Shown here piece by piece: positions 34,418 through 42,240 of a stretch of 64,000 nt of DNA. The stretch is from positions 1-64,000 of the forward strand of contig CAYQBN010000007.1 of assembly GCA_964415795.1 (NCBI GenBank), read 5' to 3'. The position numbers were made by a program, and so were the translations under genes. Each line of letters starts with the position of its first letter. The stretch's first letter is position 1. Below the pieces are notes generated by a model. That model saw nothing but the letters and a program-made list of their open reading frames with translations. It ran no database searches and was not told the origin of the DNA. The DNA is from CALITV01 sp964415795 (GTDB lineage Bacteria; UBP6; UBA1177; JAKLFG01).

Positions 34418-35443
34418 ATGACAAATGGAGCCTATCGCAAGGCAGGGGTCAACATTGAGGAAGGAAATCGCCTCGTTCCCCTGATCAAGGAACTGGTGAA
34501 AAAGACCCACCGCCCCGAGGTGCTTGCCGGTATCGGCGGCTTTTCGGCGATGGTGACGATACCCAAAGGAATGAAGAGACCGGTGCTTGTGAGCGGCACC
34601 GACGGCGTCGGCACGAAACTGAAGCTCGCCTTCATGGCGAAACGCTACGATACGGTCGGCATCGACCTCGTCGCCATGTGCGTGAACGATGTCCTCGTCC
34701 TCGGTGCCGAGCCGCTCTTCTTTCTCGACTACTTCGCGACCGGCAAGCTCTCGGCCGACATTGCGGCCTTTGTCGTCAAAGGGATCGCCGAGGGATGTGC
34801 GCAGGCCGGCTGTGCCCTCGTCGGGGGCGAAACGGCCGAGATGCCCGATTTCTATCCTCCGGGCGAATTCGATCTCGCCGGCTTCGCGGTCGGCGTGGTA
34901 GACCGCGACAAGATCGTCGACGGATCCACGATAAAGGCAGGCGATGTGCTCATCGGCATTCCCTCGAGCGGGGTACATTCGAATGGGTATTCGTTGGTAC
35001 GACGCATTCTGTTCACTCAGCAGAAGCTCAAGATACACAGCCGCATACCCGAACTCGGCGGGACCGTCGCCGACATTTTCCTCACCCCGACCATCATCTA
35101 TGTGAAGACCATCAAGAAGGTGTTGAAAAAGATACCGGTCAAGGGGATGGTGCACATTACCGGCGGCGGCTTCTATGACAACATCCCGCGGGTGATCCCC
35201 GAGAAACTGGCGGTCGAGATACACGGCGATTTTTCCGTGCCGCCGCTCTTTCATTGGCTCAAGGGAGCGGGAGGCGTCTCGGAACGCGAGATGTTCACCG
35301 TCTTCAACTGCGGCACCGGGTTCATCTGCGTCGTCGCCAAGGAGCATGCCGAAACGGCGATGCGCCTCACCGGGGGACATCTTGTCGGCACGGTCGTGAA
35401 ACGCCGTGATAAGGCGGTCACCTTTGTGAAGAAATACTTTTAA
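34418..35443 (+). CDS. purM: Phosphoribosylformylglycinamidine cyclo-ligase
   Basis: 341 residues, the usual length. AIR synthetase makes 5-aminoimidazole ribotide from FGAM with ATP in purine synthesis. Typical stretches: SGTDGVGTKLKLA, GIDLVAMCVNDVLVLGAEPLFFLDYFATGKL, GGETAEMPDFY, GIPSSGVHSNGYSLVR and HITGGGFYDNIPRV. GAGGAG 6 nt upstream fixes ATG 34418. First gene of a three-gene unit with a TlpA-like lipoprotein and an AmrS-type enzyme. Confidence 0.96.
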   Translation: MTNGAYRKAGVNIEEGNRLVPLIKELVKKTHRPEVLAGIGGFSAMVTIPKGMKRPVLVSGTDGVGTKLKLAFMAKRYDTVGIDLVAMCVNDVLVLGAEPLFFLDYFATGKLSADIAAFVVKGIAEGCAQAGCALVGGETAEMPDFYPPGEFDLAGFAVGVVDRDKIVDGSTIKAGDVLIGIPSSGVHSNGYSLVRRILFTQQKLKIHSRIPELGGTVADIFLTPTIIYVKTIKKVLKKIPVKGMVHITGGGFYDNIPRVIPEKLAVEIHGDFSVPPLFHWLKGAGGVSEREMFTVFNCGTGFICVVAKEHAETAMRLTGGHLVGTVVKRRDKAVTFVKKYF

Positions 35444-35452
35444 GGAGATCCC

Positions 35453-36025
35453 ATGCGCCGGTTCATTCTTTTCGCCATTATCCTCTCTCTCTGCGGGACA
35501 TGCTCGAAGAGAACCGAAGAAGGCGTCGCGGTTCCCTCGACCCAACCGAAACTTCCCGATCCGATCGAAGCGGCCGGCCGGGAACTCGACAAGGAACTCA
35601 CCGAAGAGGACTTCCAAAAGGGGAAGAATCTCCTCGGCATCACGATGAGATCTCTCTCGAGCGACAAGCTGGTGAAATTCTCCGATTACAAAGGAAAGAA
35701 GATCATCGTGGACTTCTGGTCGAGCTGGTGCGTCCCGTGTATCGAGATGTTCCCCGACATCGAAAGGATAAAGAAAGATTTCGAGGAAAGAGCCGGTACA
35801 GTGAAGGTGCTTTCCATCAGCGTTGATCCGATCGCTGAGAATGCCCGAAAGATCATGAGGAAGCAAGGCGTTTCCTTCGAAGTCCTGCAGGCTCCCGAGT
35901 CGCTCCAAGCGGCGGGCATACTCCTTCCCTACACCGTGTTCACCGACGAGAAGGGAACCGTCGTGGCCGTCACCAACGGGAAGCATACCTATGCGGAAAT
36001 AAAGAATCTGGCGGGGATCCCGTGA
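35453..36025 (+). CDS. TlpA-like thioredoxin-fold protein, probably membrane-anchored
   Basis: 190 residues. The N-terminus MRRFILFAIILSLCGTCSK is a signal with a weak lipobox (Cys after G-T), so lipidation is uncertain. After a linker, a TlpA/ResA-like fold contains FWSSWCVPCIEMFPDIERIKKDF with active site WCVPC and a cis-Pro loop (LLPYTVF). Likely a periplasmic thiol-disulfide reductase. It starts 9 nt after purM with AAGGAG and overlaps the radical SAM gene by 4 nt (GTGA). Confidence 0.85.
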   Translation: MRRFILFAIILSLCGTCSKRTEEGVAVPSTQPKLPDPIEAAGRELDKELTEEDFQKGKNLLGITMRSLSSDKLVKFSDYKGKKIIVDFWSSWCVPCIEMFPDIERIKKDFEERAGTVKVLSISVDPIAENARKIMRKQGVSFEVLQAPESLQAAGILLPYTVFTDEKGTVVAVTNGKHTYAEIKNLAGIP

Positions 36026-36987
36026 TCCCGTGCGACTTCTGCGAACACCGCTGTCGGATCGAAGAAGGCAAACGGGGTCGTTGTGGCATTCGAGAGAACC
36101 GGAACGGAACAATCGTTACGGTGAATTATGGACGACTGGTATCTCTCGCGCTCGATCCCGTCGAGAAAAAACCGCTCTATCATTTCTTGCCCGGGACCAA
36201 GACGCTGTCGCTTGCTCTACACGGTTGCAACTTCTCCTGTCGCTTTTGCCAGAATTACTCGATATCGCAAAGAGAGTTCTTCGATCCTGACGCCGGCGAG
36301 GCGATGTTCCCCGCCGAAGTGGTACGACTCGCCAAGGAACGACGAACACCGAGCATCAGTTTCACCTACAGCGAGCCCACCGTGTGGCAGGATTATCTCC
36401 TCGATACCGCCCGTCTTGCCCACGCGGAAGGTATACGCACCATCATGGTCACGAACGGCTACTGTACCGAGGAGGCGCTCGATCGTCTCCTCCCTGTCGT
36501 GGACGCTTTCAACATCGACCTCAAAGGAAGCGATACCTTTTATCGTAACCAGTGCGGAGCAATGCAAGAACCCGTGCTCCGTAACATTGCCCGCATCGCC
36601 GCGGATCCCGGCAAGGTGCTCGAGGTGACGACGCTCGTCATCGACGCGCTTCATGACGACGACGAGATCCTGTCGCTCGGACGCGCCCTTGTCGAACGCG
36701 GCGTTCAGGTGTGGCACCTCTCGGCGTATCACCCCGCATACCGCGCCACCGAACCGCCGACCGATCCACGGTATCTTGTGCGTCTCTTCGACCGGATACG
36801 AAAAGAGGTCCCCCTCCCCCACCTCTACCTCGGTAACCTCTGGAGTACCGAAGGAAGCGAAACGCGGTGTGCATCCTGCGGGACCCCTCTCATCGCCCGC
36901 CGAGGGTTCACCGTTACCTCCTCTGCTCTCCAAGAGGGGAATTGTCCCTCATGCGGTGCTCCCCTCTACGGCATCTTTCGCGTTTAG
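36022..36987 (+). CDS. AmrS-type (AmmeMemoRadiSam) radical SAM enzyme
   Basis: 321 residues. CDFCEHRC near the start, then the radical SAM cluster CNFSCRFC (C69, C73, C76) in LALHGCNFSCRFCQNYSISQ, then ISFTYSEPTVWQDYLLDTA and FNIDLKGSDTFYR, all family hallmarks of COG1180-type enzymes linked to AMMECR1 and Memo. A zinc-ribbon-like end (CASCG...CPSCG) follows. Neither AMMECR1 nor Memo genes are in the window. The GTG start lies in the stop of the TlpA-like gene. Reaction unknown. Confidence 0.85.
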   Translation: MIPCDFCEHRCRIEEGKRGRCGIRENRNGTIVTVNYGRLVSLALDPVEKKPLYHFLPGTKTLSLALHGCNFSCRFCQNYSISQREFFDPDAGEAMFPAEVVRLAKERRTPSISFTYSEPTVWQDYLLDTARLAHAEGIRTIMVTNGYCTEEALDRLLPVVDAFNIDLKGSDTFYRNQCGAMQEPVLRNIARIAADPGKVLEVTTLVIDALHDDDEILSLGRALVERGVQVWHLSAYHPAYRATEPPTDPRYLVRLFDRIRKEVPLPHLYLGNLWSTEGSETRCASCGTPLIARRGFTVTSSALQEGNCPSCGAPLYGIFRV

Positions 36988-37002
36988 GATTGCTCAGTAG
37001 TC

Positions 37003-37434
37003 TCAGCAGGCGTCGAGTTTCTTCACTCGTCGCTCGTGACGACCTCCCTCGAACGGCGTCGAGAGGAATACCGTCACCAGCCGTTCCGCCTCTGCGGCAG
37101 CGAGGAACCGTCCGCCGAGACAGATGATGTTCGCATCGTTGTGCTCGCGCGCCAGTTTCGCATACTCCTCCCGGTGCACGAGCGCCGCCCGGATACCGGC
37201 ATGGCGGTTCGCCGCGATCGACATCCCGATACCGGTGCCACAGACGAGAATGCCGAAGTCGGCTTTCTTCGCGAGGATATCCTGCACGACAAGCGCCGCG
37301 TAATCAGGATAATCAACCGAGGCTTCGTCAGGACAACCATGATCGACGACCTGATGCCCGTTTTTTCCGAGGAACACGACCAGATGCTTCTTGAGCGCAA
37401 AACCGCCGTGATCCGATGCAATGGCAACGATCAT
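37003..37434 (-). CDS. rpiB: Ribose-5-phosphate isomerase B
   Basis: 143 residues, RpiB/LacA/LacB family. Motifs: IASDHGGFALK, the catalytic-Cys segment GILVCGTGIGMSIAANR, AALVHREEYAKLAREHNDANIICLGGR. Interconverts ribose-5-phosphate and ribulose-5-phosphate. It lies 35 nt downstream of the Elp3-like gene on the same strand. Confidence 0.95.
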   Translation of the reverse strand: MIVAIASDHGGFALKKHLVVFLGKNGHQVVDHGCPDEASVDYPDYAALVVQDILAKKADFGILVCGTGIGMSIAANRHAGIRAALVHREEYAKLAREHNDANIICLGGRFLAAAEAERLVTVFLSTPFEGGRHERRVKKLDAC

Positions 37435-37469
37435 TTTCTCTTCTCCCTTATCGGTTCACCTCTCACGAC

Positions 37470-38396
37470 TCACGAGACGAACTCTACGGTAGCATCCACC
37501 GGGAAACGGCCGCTTTTACGCGCGATGGCAAGGCTCGTCTCCCATGAGGCCGGGACATGGAACACCCGTTCGCCGCGCACTGCCAGTTCGATGAGCGCTT
37601 CGGCGATCACCACCTGACCAAGATTATCGGGATAGGGCGTTCCAGCAAGATTCTCTGTAGGCAAACCGACCCGTATCGTGGGGATGCCCGCTTCCTGCGC
37701 CGCAAGGAACAGGTCGGCGGCCCGTGCTATAGCAATCTCCGGACTGAACGCGGCCTCACTGCGCAGCAGTTTTTCGGCGATCCTCGTTCCCGTTAGCGGC
37801 ATAAAAGGATAGATGCGTATCGCGTCAGGGCGCATCGCGGGGATGGCATGGCAGGTCACGGCGACATCATCCGGTTCCTCGTCGGGGTATCCGCTCATAA
37901 ATTGAAGAACAACTAAGAGACCTGCATCCTTGAGAATCTTCACCGCACGCCGCGTATCGTCGGCAGTATGCCCCCGTTCCATTGCCTCGAGCAATCGGTC
38001 GGACATCGTTTGGGCACCGAGCTCCACCACGGAAAACCCGTTTTCCTTGAGGAGCCGCGCCCGCTCCCGGTCAATCGCATCGGGCCGCGTCGAACAGCGA
38101 AGCGCTCCCACGAGGCCTTTTGCAAGAAGCTCTTTTCCGACCGCGAGATATTCGTCCCGTTCGCGCACCGGCAAGGCGGTGAAACTGCCGCCATAGAACG
38201 ACAGCTCGACCGGCCGGTCACCCGCCGACCAGCGGCGGTACTTTTCGACGACGGCGAAGATCCCCTGCGGAGCATCGCCTTCTCCCGCGATCGCCTTCTG
38301 ATCGCAGAAAGCACACCGGTGAGGGCATCCACGGTGCGTGATGAAAATGGGGACAACGAGCGGCCGCCCGCTGGGCGCAACGCCACGAAAAACCAT
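37470..38396 (-). CDS. Elp3-like radical SAM protein (COG1243 type)
   Basis: 308 residues. CPHRCAFC (C24, C28, C31) near the N-terminus, then ELSFYGGSFTALP, RCSTRPDAID, VVELGAQTMSDRLLEAMERGHTADD and QFMSGYPDEEPDD. These match the Elp3/YhcC group of radical SAM proteins but without an acetyltransferase domain, so a tRNA-modifying Elongator role is unlikely to be complete. Substrate unknown. AAGGAGG sits 7 nt before the ATG. Confidence 0.82.
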   Translation of the reverse strand: MVFRGVAPSGRPLVVPIFITHRGCPHRCAFCDQKAIAGEGDAPQGIFAVVEKYRRWSAGDRPVELSFYGGSFTALPVRERDEYLAVGKELLAKGLVGALRCSTRPDAIDRERARLLKENGFSVVELGAQTMSDRLLEAMERGHTADDTRRAVKILKDAGLLVVLQFMSGYPDEEPDDVAVTCHAIPAMRPDAIRIYPFMPLTGTRIAEKLLRSEAAFSPEIAIARAADLFLAAQEAGIPTIRVGLPTENLAGTPYPDNLGQVVIAEALIELAVRGERVFHVPASWETSLAIARKSGRFPVDATVEFVS

Positions 38397-38417
38397 GCCG
38401 CCTCCTTAGAACGGCTC

Positions 38418-38446
38418 CCTTTATCAGAAAGAGGAGTAGATGTCAA
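38418..38446 (-). promoter_or_regulatory. Possible promoter for the Elp3-like gene and rpiB
   Basis: Read on minus: TTGACA (38446-38441), 17-nt spacer, TAAAGG (38423-38418); good -35, weak -10. Confidence 0.45.
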
Positions 38447-38487
38447 AAAAAGTCCTGTTTTCGGAAGGTTACCTGCCTCAAAAAAAC

Positions 38488-38515
38488 TTGTCTTCCTTCA
38501 GAAAGAACATAGTAT
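38488..38515 (+). promoter_or_regulatory. Possible promoter for the coiled-coil exported protein
   Basis: TTGTCT (38488-38493), 16-nt spacer, TAGTAT (38510-38515), 53 nt before ATG 38569. Confidence 0.45.
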
Positions 38516-38568
38516 CGCGCCGGGATGGTTCTCTGATCATAAACAAACTTTGGTAAAGGAGGTTGTTC

Positions 38569-39024
38569 ATGCGTTCGGTGTTCTTTGGTCTGCTCGTTAC
38601 GGTGTTGTGCACGGTCATTTCGGCACAGGATGCGGTCAAACCGGCTGATCTCAAGAAACAGCAAAAAGCCGAAATGGAAGAGCTCGTGAAAAAGCACAAA
38701 GAGGCGAAGGCCGAGATGGACAAGCGGCACAAGGAGGAGATGAAGGCGCTCGATGAAGAGTGCAAGACGAAGAAGGCCGAGATGAAAAAGACCCACGAGG
38801 AGGCGCTCAAGGCCGAGACCGACAAGGCAAAGAAAGAAGAGCTCAAGAAGACGCAGAAGGCCGAAAAGGAAGCCGCCGAGAAAGAGATGAAGACCAAGAA
38901 AGAGGAACTCAAGAAGAAGCACGCCGACGAGAAAAAGGCGCTCAAGGAGTCGCAGGATGCCGAGGTGAAGGCTCTCAAGGAACAGCACAAGGCAGCACTC
39001 GACGCGCTCAAGCCGGCGAAGTAA
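38569..39024 (+). CDS. Exported Lys/Glu-rich helical (coiled-coil) protein
   Basis: 151 residues. Signal peptide MRSVFFGLLVTVLCTVISAQ. From about residue 30 to the end it is almost only K, E, A, D, L and M in i, i+4 charge patterns (KKHKEAKAEMDKRHKEEMKAL), predicting one long, highly charged helix or coiled coil. AGGAGG lies before ATG 38569. A strong terminator follows, so it is a monocistronic and probably abundant product. No family recognised; a periplasmic spacer or chaperone-like role is only a guess. Confidence 0.75.
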   Translation: MRSVFFGLLVTVLCTVISAQDAVKPADLKKQQKAEMEELVKKHKEAKAEMDKRHKEEMKALDEECKTKKAEMKKTHEEALKAETDKAKKEELKKTQKAEKEAAEKEMKTKKEELKKKHADEKKALKESQDAEVKALKEQHKAALDALKPAK

Positions 39025-39027
39025 TCA

Positions 39028-40455
39028 TCACCCTTTTCCGCTCTTTTTGGCCCGGGCGTGTTGCCCGGGCTTTTTTTCACGGGTTCCTTTCGCCGCCGGC
39101 TCTACCACGGCAACCGTTTCGATGTGGCCGGTGTGAGGAAACAGGTCGACCGGCTGCGCCTCTCGGGTGACGAATCCATGCGCCTCGAGGACCCCGAGGT
39201 CGTGCGCCAGCGTTCCCGGTTCACAGGAAACATAGACGATACGGCGGGGTCGTGCCGCGGCGAGCATCGCAAGGAGCCGTTGCGAACAGCCGGCTCGCGG
39301 CGGGTCGAGAATCACGACGGAGGGCCGCAGATCCTTTTGGAGCAAAGAAGAAACGGCCGGCGTCACATCACCGCACATGAAGCGCGCGTTCCGTACCTTA
39401 TTGAGGATCGCGTTCCGTTCCGCGTCGGCGATCGCTTCCGGAGAAAGGTCAACGCCCCACACCATGTGTGCATTCGCGGCGGCGAGCACCGCGAGCGTTC
39501 CGATACCGGTGTAAAGGTCGAAGATGATGTCCTTTTTCGTGATCTCCGCATAGGAGAGCACTGTCCGATAGAGCGTCTCGGTCTGTGCGTGGTTCACCTG
39601 ATAAAAGGCATTGGGGGAGACTTCGAACGAGGATCCGAGCAGTCGATCGGTCAGCCGATCTTTGCCCCACACGAGCCGGTTCTGCGGCGAGAGAATCACG
39701 CGGGTCCGGCGCGTATTTTTGTTGACGATCACTCCGACGAGACTGGGAACCGCCGCACGCGCCGCCGTAACGAACGCCTCCTCAGCGGGAAGCCGTTCGC
39801 CGTTGAGCACGAGGATGCACAGCACCTCTCCGGTCGCCTCTCCCTTCCGCGTCATGAGATAGCGTACGAGTCCGGTCCCCCGCTGGTCATCGTAAGGAGA
39901 GATATGATGCGTTTCCATGTGGGCAAGGAGGACCTCTTTCAGGATGTCGGCTTCCGGATGCTGAATAGGACAGCCGCGATTCGGCACAATGTGGTAACTT
40001 ACCGGCGCATAGAAGCCGATGAGCGGGAATTTGCCGCTTGACCCGACTGGATACTGCACCTTGTTGCGATAGTGCCACGGATCGCTCATCCCGATGACCG
40101 GGAGAACGGGGACCGATCGGTCCTCGAGCTCACGGCGAAGAGCGTCCCGCACCCGTCGCCGTTTCCATTCGCGCTGCGCCTCATAGGAAAGCATCTGGAG
40201 CGTACACCCACCGCACTTGCCAAAGACGGGGCATCGCGGGGGAACGCGCGTCGGCGACGGCGAGAGGATGCGGACCACCTCCGCCTCGGGATAGACCGCC
40301 TGCGGGTTTTTGACCCGAACGATCGCCTGCTCGCCGGCAATGAGGTTCGCGATCAGGATCTTCTTGCCGAACGCATGAACGATGCCGGCCCCCGAGGCAT
40401 CCTGCCCGTCAACGGTCACGCGTATTGTTCGATCGCTCTCGCCTCGGCGAGGCAT
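39028..40455 (-). CDS. 23S rRNA (uracil-5-)-methyltransferase, RlmD/TrmA family
   Basis: 475 residues. N-terminal TRAM-like domain (about 8-60), then the four-Cys iron-sulfur site C-(5)-CGGC (CPVFGKCGGC) with a later C in NRGCPI. SAM-binding FDLYTGIGTLAVLAA, VILDPPRAGC, and the catalytic Cys in SCEPGTLAHD follow. It methylates C5 of a uridine in 23S rRNA; RlmD versus RlmC specificity cannot be told. The last codons coincide with the terminator of the opposite gene, giving a Lys/Gly-rich tail. GGAGG precedes the ATG. Confidence 0.9.
   Translation of the reverse strand: MPRRGESDRTIRVTVDGQDASGAGIVHAFGKKILIANLIAGEQAIVRVKNPQAVYPEAEVVRILSPSPTRVPPRCPVFGKCGGCTLQMLSYEAQREWKRRRVRDALRRELEDRSVPVLPVIGMSDPWHYRNKVQYPVGSSGKFPLIGFYAPVSYHIVPNRGCPIQHPEADILKEVLLAHMETHHISPYDDQRGTGLVRYLMTRKGEATGEVLCILVLNGERLPAEEAFVTAARAAVPSLVGVIVNKNTRRTRVILSPQNRLVWGKDRLTDRLLGSSFEVSPNAFYQVNHAQTETLYRTVLSYAEITKKDIIFDLYTGIGTLAVLAAANAHMVWGVDLSPEAIADAERNAILNKVRNARFMCGDVTPAVSSLLQKDLRPSVVILDPPRAGCSQRLLAMLAAARPRRIVYVSCEPGTLAHDLGVLEAHGFVTREAQPVDLFPHTGHIETVAVVEPAAKGTREKKPGQHARAKKSGKG
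39050..39077 (+). terminator. Intrinsic terminator after the coiled-coil gene
   Basis: GCCCGGGC (39050-39057), loop GTGTT, GCCCGGGC (39063-39070), then seven T (39071-39077). It lies within the 3' coding end of the minus-strand methyltransferase. Confidence 0.9.
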
Positions 40456-40484
40456 GAAAAGCCTCCTTTTATCCCGACACTTTC

Positions 40485-40513
40485 CCTATCGTTCACCGAG
40501 TCATGAAAGTCAA
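40485..40513 (-). promoter_or_regulatory. Possible promoter for the uracil methyltransferase
   Basis: Read on minus: TTGACT (40513-40508), 17-nt spacer, GATAGG (40490-40485). The -35 is good, the -10 poor. Confidence 0.35.
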
Positions 40514-40543
40514 GGAATATGTCTCTTTCCGTTCTTTCTTTTC

Positions 40544-40571
40544 TTGCCACCGTCGCACGGCATGTTAGGAT
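40544..40571 (+). promoter_or_regulatory. sigma-70 type promoter for RNase J
   Basis: TTGCCA (40544-40549), 16-nt spacer, TAGGAT (40566-40571), 27 nt before ATG 40599. Confidence 0.5.
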
Positions 40572-40598
40572 GAGATGCCCTTAACGATGAGGTGTCTC

Positions 40599-42227
40599 AT
40601 GCGTGAACAACTGTCCCTCGTGCCGCTCGGTGGTCTGCGCGAGGTCGGCAAGAACTGCCTGCTTGTCATCTATGGCAAGGACGCGCTCATGATCGATTGC
40701 GGCATGGGGTTCCCCGGAAACGACGACTTCATGGACGACGATTTCTTCATTCCCGACTTCGACGCGATACGCCAACTCGAGGTCGATCTCGCCGGCGTCG
40801 TCGTGACGCACGGCCACGAAGACCATATCGGGGCGATCCCCTATCTGCTCCGCGACCATGAGGTCCCCGTCTACCTCACCGAGTTCCCCGCCGAACTGCT
40901 CAAGGAACGGATGGCGAAGGTATCGCGGTACAACACGCTCGTACCACTCCCCGCCAAACGCAAAAGCGCGTTCGATGTCGGCCCCTTCTCGGTCAAGATG
41001 TTGCCGGTGCCGCATAGCATTCCCGAGGCAAAGGCTCTGCTCGTCTCCGTGGGCCCCTTCACGATCCTCCATACCGGCGATTTCAAGTGCGATGGATCGG
41101 GACATTCGCCATTTCACCAGAAGGTGCCCGAAGAGATCGATCTTATGCTCGTCGATTCGACGAACATCGAACGGGAGGGCGCCTCCATTCAGGAAGAGGA
41201 CATCATCCCCAACCTGCGACAGATCATCGCTGAGGCTGCGGGGCGGGTCATTGTCACTGCCTTTTCCTCGAACATCGAACGGATCCGCAACATCATTGCA
41301 ATAGCCCGCGAAGAGGGGCGCGTCGTCGGTCTCATGGGACGAAGCGTCCACACCTACACGCGCATCGCCGAGAAACTCGGGCACTTAAAACTGCCCGCCT
41401 CGGTCATCACCGACGAAACGAAGTTCTCAACGATACCCGACGAGAAACTGCTCATGATTGTGACAGGGTCGCAGGCCGAACCGCGTTCCATCATGAAACG
41501 CCTCTCGCTCGATATGCTCAAGGCGGTGCCGCTCAAGTACGGAGACACCATTCTCTTCTCGTCACGCATGATACCGGGCAACGAGACCGCCATCGGGCGG
41601 ATGATGGACACCCTCGTCGAGAAGGGGGTCAATCTCTTCTACGAGGCGACCGCGCAAGTGCACGCCTCGGGCCACGGACGACAGGCTGACCTTCTCCTCG
41701 CGGCGCGCGAGGTGAATCCGACGCTCGTCGTGCCGGTACACGGCCATCTGCGCTTCATTGCGCACCACTGCCGCCTGCTCGAGCGTGAGGGTTTCGCGAC
41801 GCGCATGATCTCCGACGGCGATGTGCTCGTCTATACGAAAGAGTTCTCGGAACTGACGCGGCGCATAGATCTGCGCAAGCGCATCGTAAGCAACTACGAC
41901 CCGGACCTCGTGGACATCGAGACGATCCGCGACCGCAAGCGGCTCGCGCGCGCCGGCGTCATGACGATCCTCCTCACCGTGAACCTCATCGAGGGGCGCC
42001 TCGTCACTCCACCGCGCTTCATCTCCGCCGGTATCGCCTCGGCCACCGCGATGAAGAACATCGAGCACGAGTTGCGTACCCAGATATACGATTACTTCTC
42101 CGAAAAGAAAGGGATCGATCGCGACCTCGAGGCGATCGAAGAGGACATGCGCATCCTCGCGCGCCGCTATCTCATGGAACTCACCGACAAGAAGCCGGTC
42201 GTCAATGTGCTGGTCGTGAAGGGCTGA
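40599..42227 (+). CDS. rnj: Ribonuclease J
   Basis: 542 residues. Metallo-beta-lactamase core with THGHEDHIGA (two-zinc site), PVPHSIPEA, LHTGDFKCD and the beta-CASP parts VTAFSSNIERI, VTGSQAEP and ASGHG, then VPVHGHLRF. Acts as 5'-3' exonuclease and endonuclease in mRNA decay and rRNA maturation. The start at MREQLSLVPLGG gives the canonical N-terminus and has GAGG about 8 nt upstream. Single gene. Confidence 0.94.
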   Translation: MREQLSLVPLGGLREVGKNCLLVIYGKDALMIDCGMGFPGNDDFMDDDFFIPDFDAIRQLEVDLAGVVVTHGHEDHIGAIPYLLRDHEVPVYLTEFPAELLKERMAKVSRYNTLVPLPAKRKSAFDVGPFSVKMLPVPHSIPEAKALLVSVGPFTILHTGDFKCDGSGHSPFHQKVPEEIDLMLVDSTNIEREGASIQEEDIIPNLRQIIAEAAGRVIVTAFSSNIERIRNIIAIAREEGRVVGLMGRSVHTYTRIAEKLGHLKLPASVITDETKFSTIPDEKLLMIVTGSQAEPRSIMKRLSLDMLKAVPLKYGDTILFSSRMIPGNETAIGRMMDTLVEKGVNLFYEATAQVHASGHGRQADLLLAAREVNPTLVVPVHGHLRFIAHHCRLLEREGFATRMISDGDVLVYTKEFSELTRRIDLRKRIVSNYDPDLVDIETIRDRKRLARAGVMTILLTVNLIEGRLVTPPRFISAGIASATAMKNIEHELRTQIYDYFSEKKGIDRDLEAIEEDMRILARRYLMELTDKKPVVNVLVVKG

Positions 42228-42240
42228 GGCGCGTCGAGGG

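Noticed and set aside
34286..36112. A 608-codon open frame on minus opposite purM and the TlpA-like gene
   Set aside because: Antisense to purM and a WCVPC thioredoxin-fold gene; no domain and no promoter.
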